Assembly (NCBI GenBank): GCA_021802825.1
Contig: JAJZRG010000029.1
Coordinates: 1 to 40,990, forward strand
Length of the DNA stretch: 40,990 nucleotides
Direction: 5' to 3'
Source: Chloroflexota bacterium
Lineage (GTDB): Bacteria; Chloroflexota; Limnocylindria; Limnocylindrales; CSP1-4
The notes beneath the pieces are model-generated. The model was given only the letters and a program-made list of their open reading frames with translations. It was not told where the DNA came from and made no database searches. The position numbers and the translations under genes were made by a program. Of this stretch, positions 39,873-40,990 are shown piece by piece; positions within the stretch are counted from its first letter, which is position 1; every line of letters begins with the position of its first letter.

Positions 39873-40274
39873 ATGGACGAACAACACCCACACCAACCGC
39901 TAGTGCTCGGCGCTCTGTGCGCGCTTTTCCTCCAGGGGTGCGGTGTCCTGAACCCAGGACCCGTCGCGCATGCGGACCTGATCCTCCGGGTCGTCAACCG
40001 ATCTGCGGAGCCGGTCGTCGCGGACTGGACGGCCGACGGCCGTACGAGCGCGATGACGATCCGGCCCTGCTCGGAGAGCGCGCAGGGCCTGGACGCCGAA
40101 ACATACGAGGTGGTGGTCACATCCACATCCTCGCGAGCGACGGTGACCGTGACGGCCGTCGCGACCACCGGGAGCGGGAAGACGTGGACGGCGCTGGTCG
40201 CTTCGGACGGCTCCATCAAGCCGGACGCTCCCCAATCGACCGACGTAGGTGCCTGCGTCGCTCCGACCCCGTAG
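39873..40274 (+). CDS. Small lipoprotein, 133 aa, related in layout to its neighbour
   Basis: Function unknown. LVLGALCALFLQGCG is a lipoprotein signal with lipobox LQGC. The mature domain has ADLILRVVNRSAEPVVADWTADG, comparable in position to the VVVYNR segment of the neighbouring lipoprotein, and ends in TWTALVASDGSIKP and VGACVAP. The ATG at 39873 gives an N-region without basic residues (MDEQHPHQP), and a GTG at 39903 is an alternative start directly at the hydrophobic core; no clear Shine-Dalgarno sequence separates them. Confidence 0.62.
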   Translation: MDEQHPHQPLVLGALCALFLQGCGVLNPGPVAHADLILRVVNRSAEPVVADWTADGRTSAMTIRPCSESAQGLDAETYEVVVTSTSSRATVTVTAVATTGSGKTWTALVASDGSIKPDAPQSTDVGACVAPTP

Positions 40275-40369
40275 GCCACATGCCGTTCCCGAAGGCACCC
40301 GTGGACTGCCGTCATGGATCGGACGGGCTCCGCGCACTTCGCAGGCACACCCCGTGAACCCGACTCCGC

Positions 40370-40398
40370 TTGACGACCCGCCGGAGCCGACCGATACT
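40370..40398 (+). promoter_or_regulatory. Sigma-70-type promoter for the T-box/trpE transcript
   Basis: TTGACG and GATACT separated by 17 bp. The predicted start near 40405 fits the beginning of the T-box leader. Nothing else was seen between the lipoprotein stop (40274) and this promoter. Confidence 0.6.
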
Positions 40399-40417
40399 CC
40401 GGCCTCACAACTGAAGA

Positions 40418-40770
40418 CGAGGCATCGATCGGGACGAGTACCCCTCGAGCGCCACTCCAGAGACCCGGCGGCTGGTGCGAGCCGGGGTGGCATCGGCGGC
40501 GAATGGACCCGGGAGCCCCCGGACCGAACGCGGGGCGGCGAACCAGGACGCAGGAGCGCAGGGCGCGAGGGCGGACGGGGGCGTCGCGGACGACAAGTAG
40601 GCTCCGGCGCAGAGCGCCAGCGATACAGGGCAGCGCCGATCGAGGCGACCGCGGGCAGGACCCGTGGACCCGGCTCCGTCGGTCAGAGAGCGGCACACGC
40701 CGAACACGGGTGGCACCGCGGAAGGAGCAACGACCTTTCGTCCCGACAGGACGAACCACGGTCGTTTTCG
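40418..40770 (+). ncRNA. Tryptophan T-box riboswitch (trpE leader)
   Basis: A tRNA-sensing leader that allows trpE transcription when tRNA-Trp is uncharged. The diagnostic T-box sequence GGGTGGCACCGCGG is at 40708-40721. Stem I shows the AGTA-type motif in GGGACGAGTACCCC (about 40431-40444), and the specifier loop has GAATGGACC with the Trp codon TGG at 40504-40506. The bulge TGGC pairs with a GCCA acceptor end, fitting tRNA-Trp with discriminator G. A terminator follows. Exact 5' boundary is approximate. Confidence 0.92.
40729..40768 (+). terminator. Regulated terminator of the T-box
   Basis: AACGACC pairs with GGTCGTT around an inner TTCGTCC/GGACGAA stem (14 bp), followed by TTCG. It lies just downstream of the T-box sequence and before the trpE ATG, so it is the alternative to the antiterminator. 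Confidence 0.85.
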
Positions 40771-40790
40771 ATTCTCAAGGACCTGACGCC

Positions 40791-40990
40791 ATGACCAACC
40801 CGCTGAGCCTGGGCGAGACCAAGCGCCTCGCCGGCACCGCCGACACGATCCTGTTGCGCGCCACGCGCACGGCGGATCTCGAGACGCCCATCGGCGCGTT
40901 CCTGCGGCTCGACGACGGCGTGACGCCGGCGTACCTGCTCGAGTCGGTCGAGGGCGGCGAGCGCCTTGGCCGGTACAGCTTCCTCGGCGT
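40791..40990 (+). CDS. trpE: Anthranilate synthase component I (partial, 5' end)
   Basis: First enzyme of tryptophan synthesis, making anthranilate from chorismate with TrpG. Only the first 66 codons lie in the window; the gene continues past the right edge. The visible part has DLETPIGAFLRL and the inhibitor-site region LLESVEGGERLGRYSFLG, both diagnostic of TrpE (the LLES element is the tryptophan feedback site). The start follows the T-box terminator by about 22 nt. Regulation by tRNA-Trp charging is therefore expected in addition to allosteric feedback. Confidence 0.92.
   Translation, partial: MTNPLSLGETKRLAGTADTILLRATRTADLETPIGAFLRLDDGVTPAYLLESVEGGERLGRYSFLG

Overview
The window is a high-GC bacterial chromosome segment, mostly housekeeping, with an accessory stretch near the right end. 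No rRNA or phylogenetic marker is present, so the organism is inferred: the mix of a class I lysyl-tRNA synthetase, a K+-independent H+-pyrophosphatase, a tryptophan T-box ahead of trpE, several apparently leaderless genes and the codon bias would fit a high-GC Chloroflexota (Limnocylindria/Ellin6529-like) or a similar lineage. This placement is tentative.

Region by region. 0-3.5 kb, minus strand: MFS permease, cytoplasmic gamma-glutamyltransferase-like enzyme and a four-cysteine small protein. 3.7-10.9 kb, plus strand: DegV, glutamate dehydrogenase with a strong terminator, a Tat-exported lipoprotein of the dimethylformamidase-beta-like family, an unknown 201-residue protein, a BioD-like/DRTGG P-loop protein and a second MFS permease. 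11.0-15.0 kb, minus strand: a compact coaX-coaBC-panB-panC operon joined by ATGA overlaps, covering much of pantothenate and CoA synthesis. 15.2-20.4 kb, plus strand: unknown protein, AzgA-type purine permease, M16 zinc peptidase, Pro/Ala-rich TPR-like protein and nucleoside diphosphate kinase. 20.5-23.9 kb, minus strand: signal peptidase I followed by two membrane proteins that look like diverged complex I/Mrp-type antiporter subunits, one with a long disordered insert. 24.0-32.4 kb, plus strand: H+-PPase, undecaprenyl-diphosphatase, ArgR, greA (with an unusual leader), lysS-serS (ATGA overlap) and an RDD membrane protein.

32.5-40.3 kb is the accessory part: a secreted polysaccharide deacetylase with an internal duplication, a 527-residue member of an uncharacterised winged-helix family, a complete IS630 element with terminal inverted repeats at a CTAG target, tRNA-Ser(TGA), a flavodoxin-like protein, a secreted SGNH hydrolase whose Shine-Dalgarno sequence lies inside a hairpin, an array of 19-bp palindromes spaced in multiples of 21 nt, an IS1595 transposase remnant and two small lipoproteins. 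The window ends with a tryptophan T-box leader and the start of trpE.

The main points for follow-up are the greA leader (promoter, terminator-like hairpin and a 35-codon ORF overlapping the greA start), the palindrome array, the 527-residue family, the IS630 stop codon apparently supplied by the target TA, the recurrent -10/start-codon spacing suggesting leaderless mRNAs, and the antiporter-like pair behind lepB.
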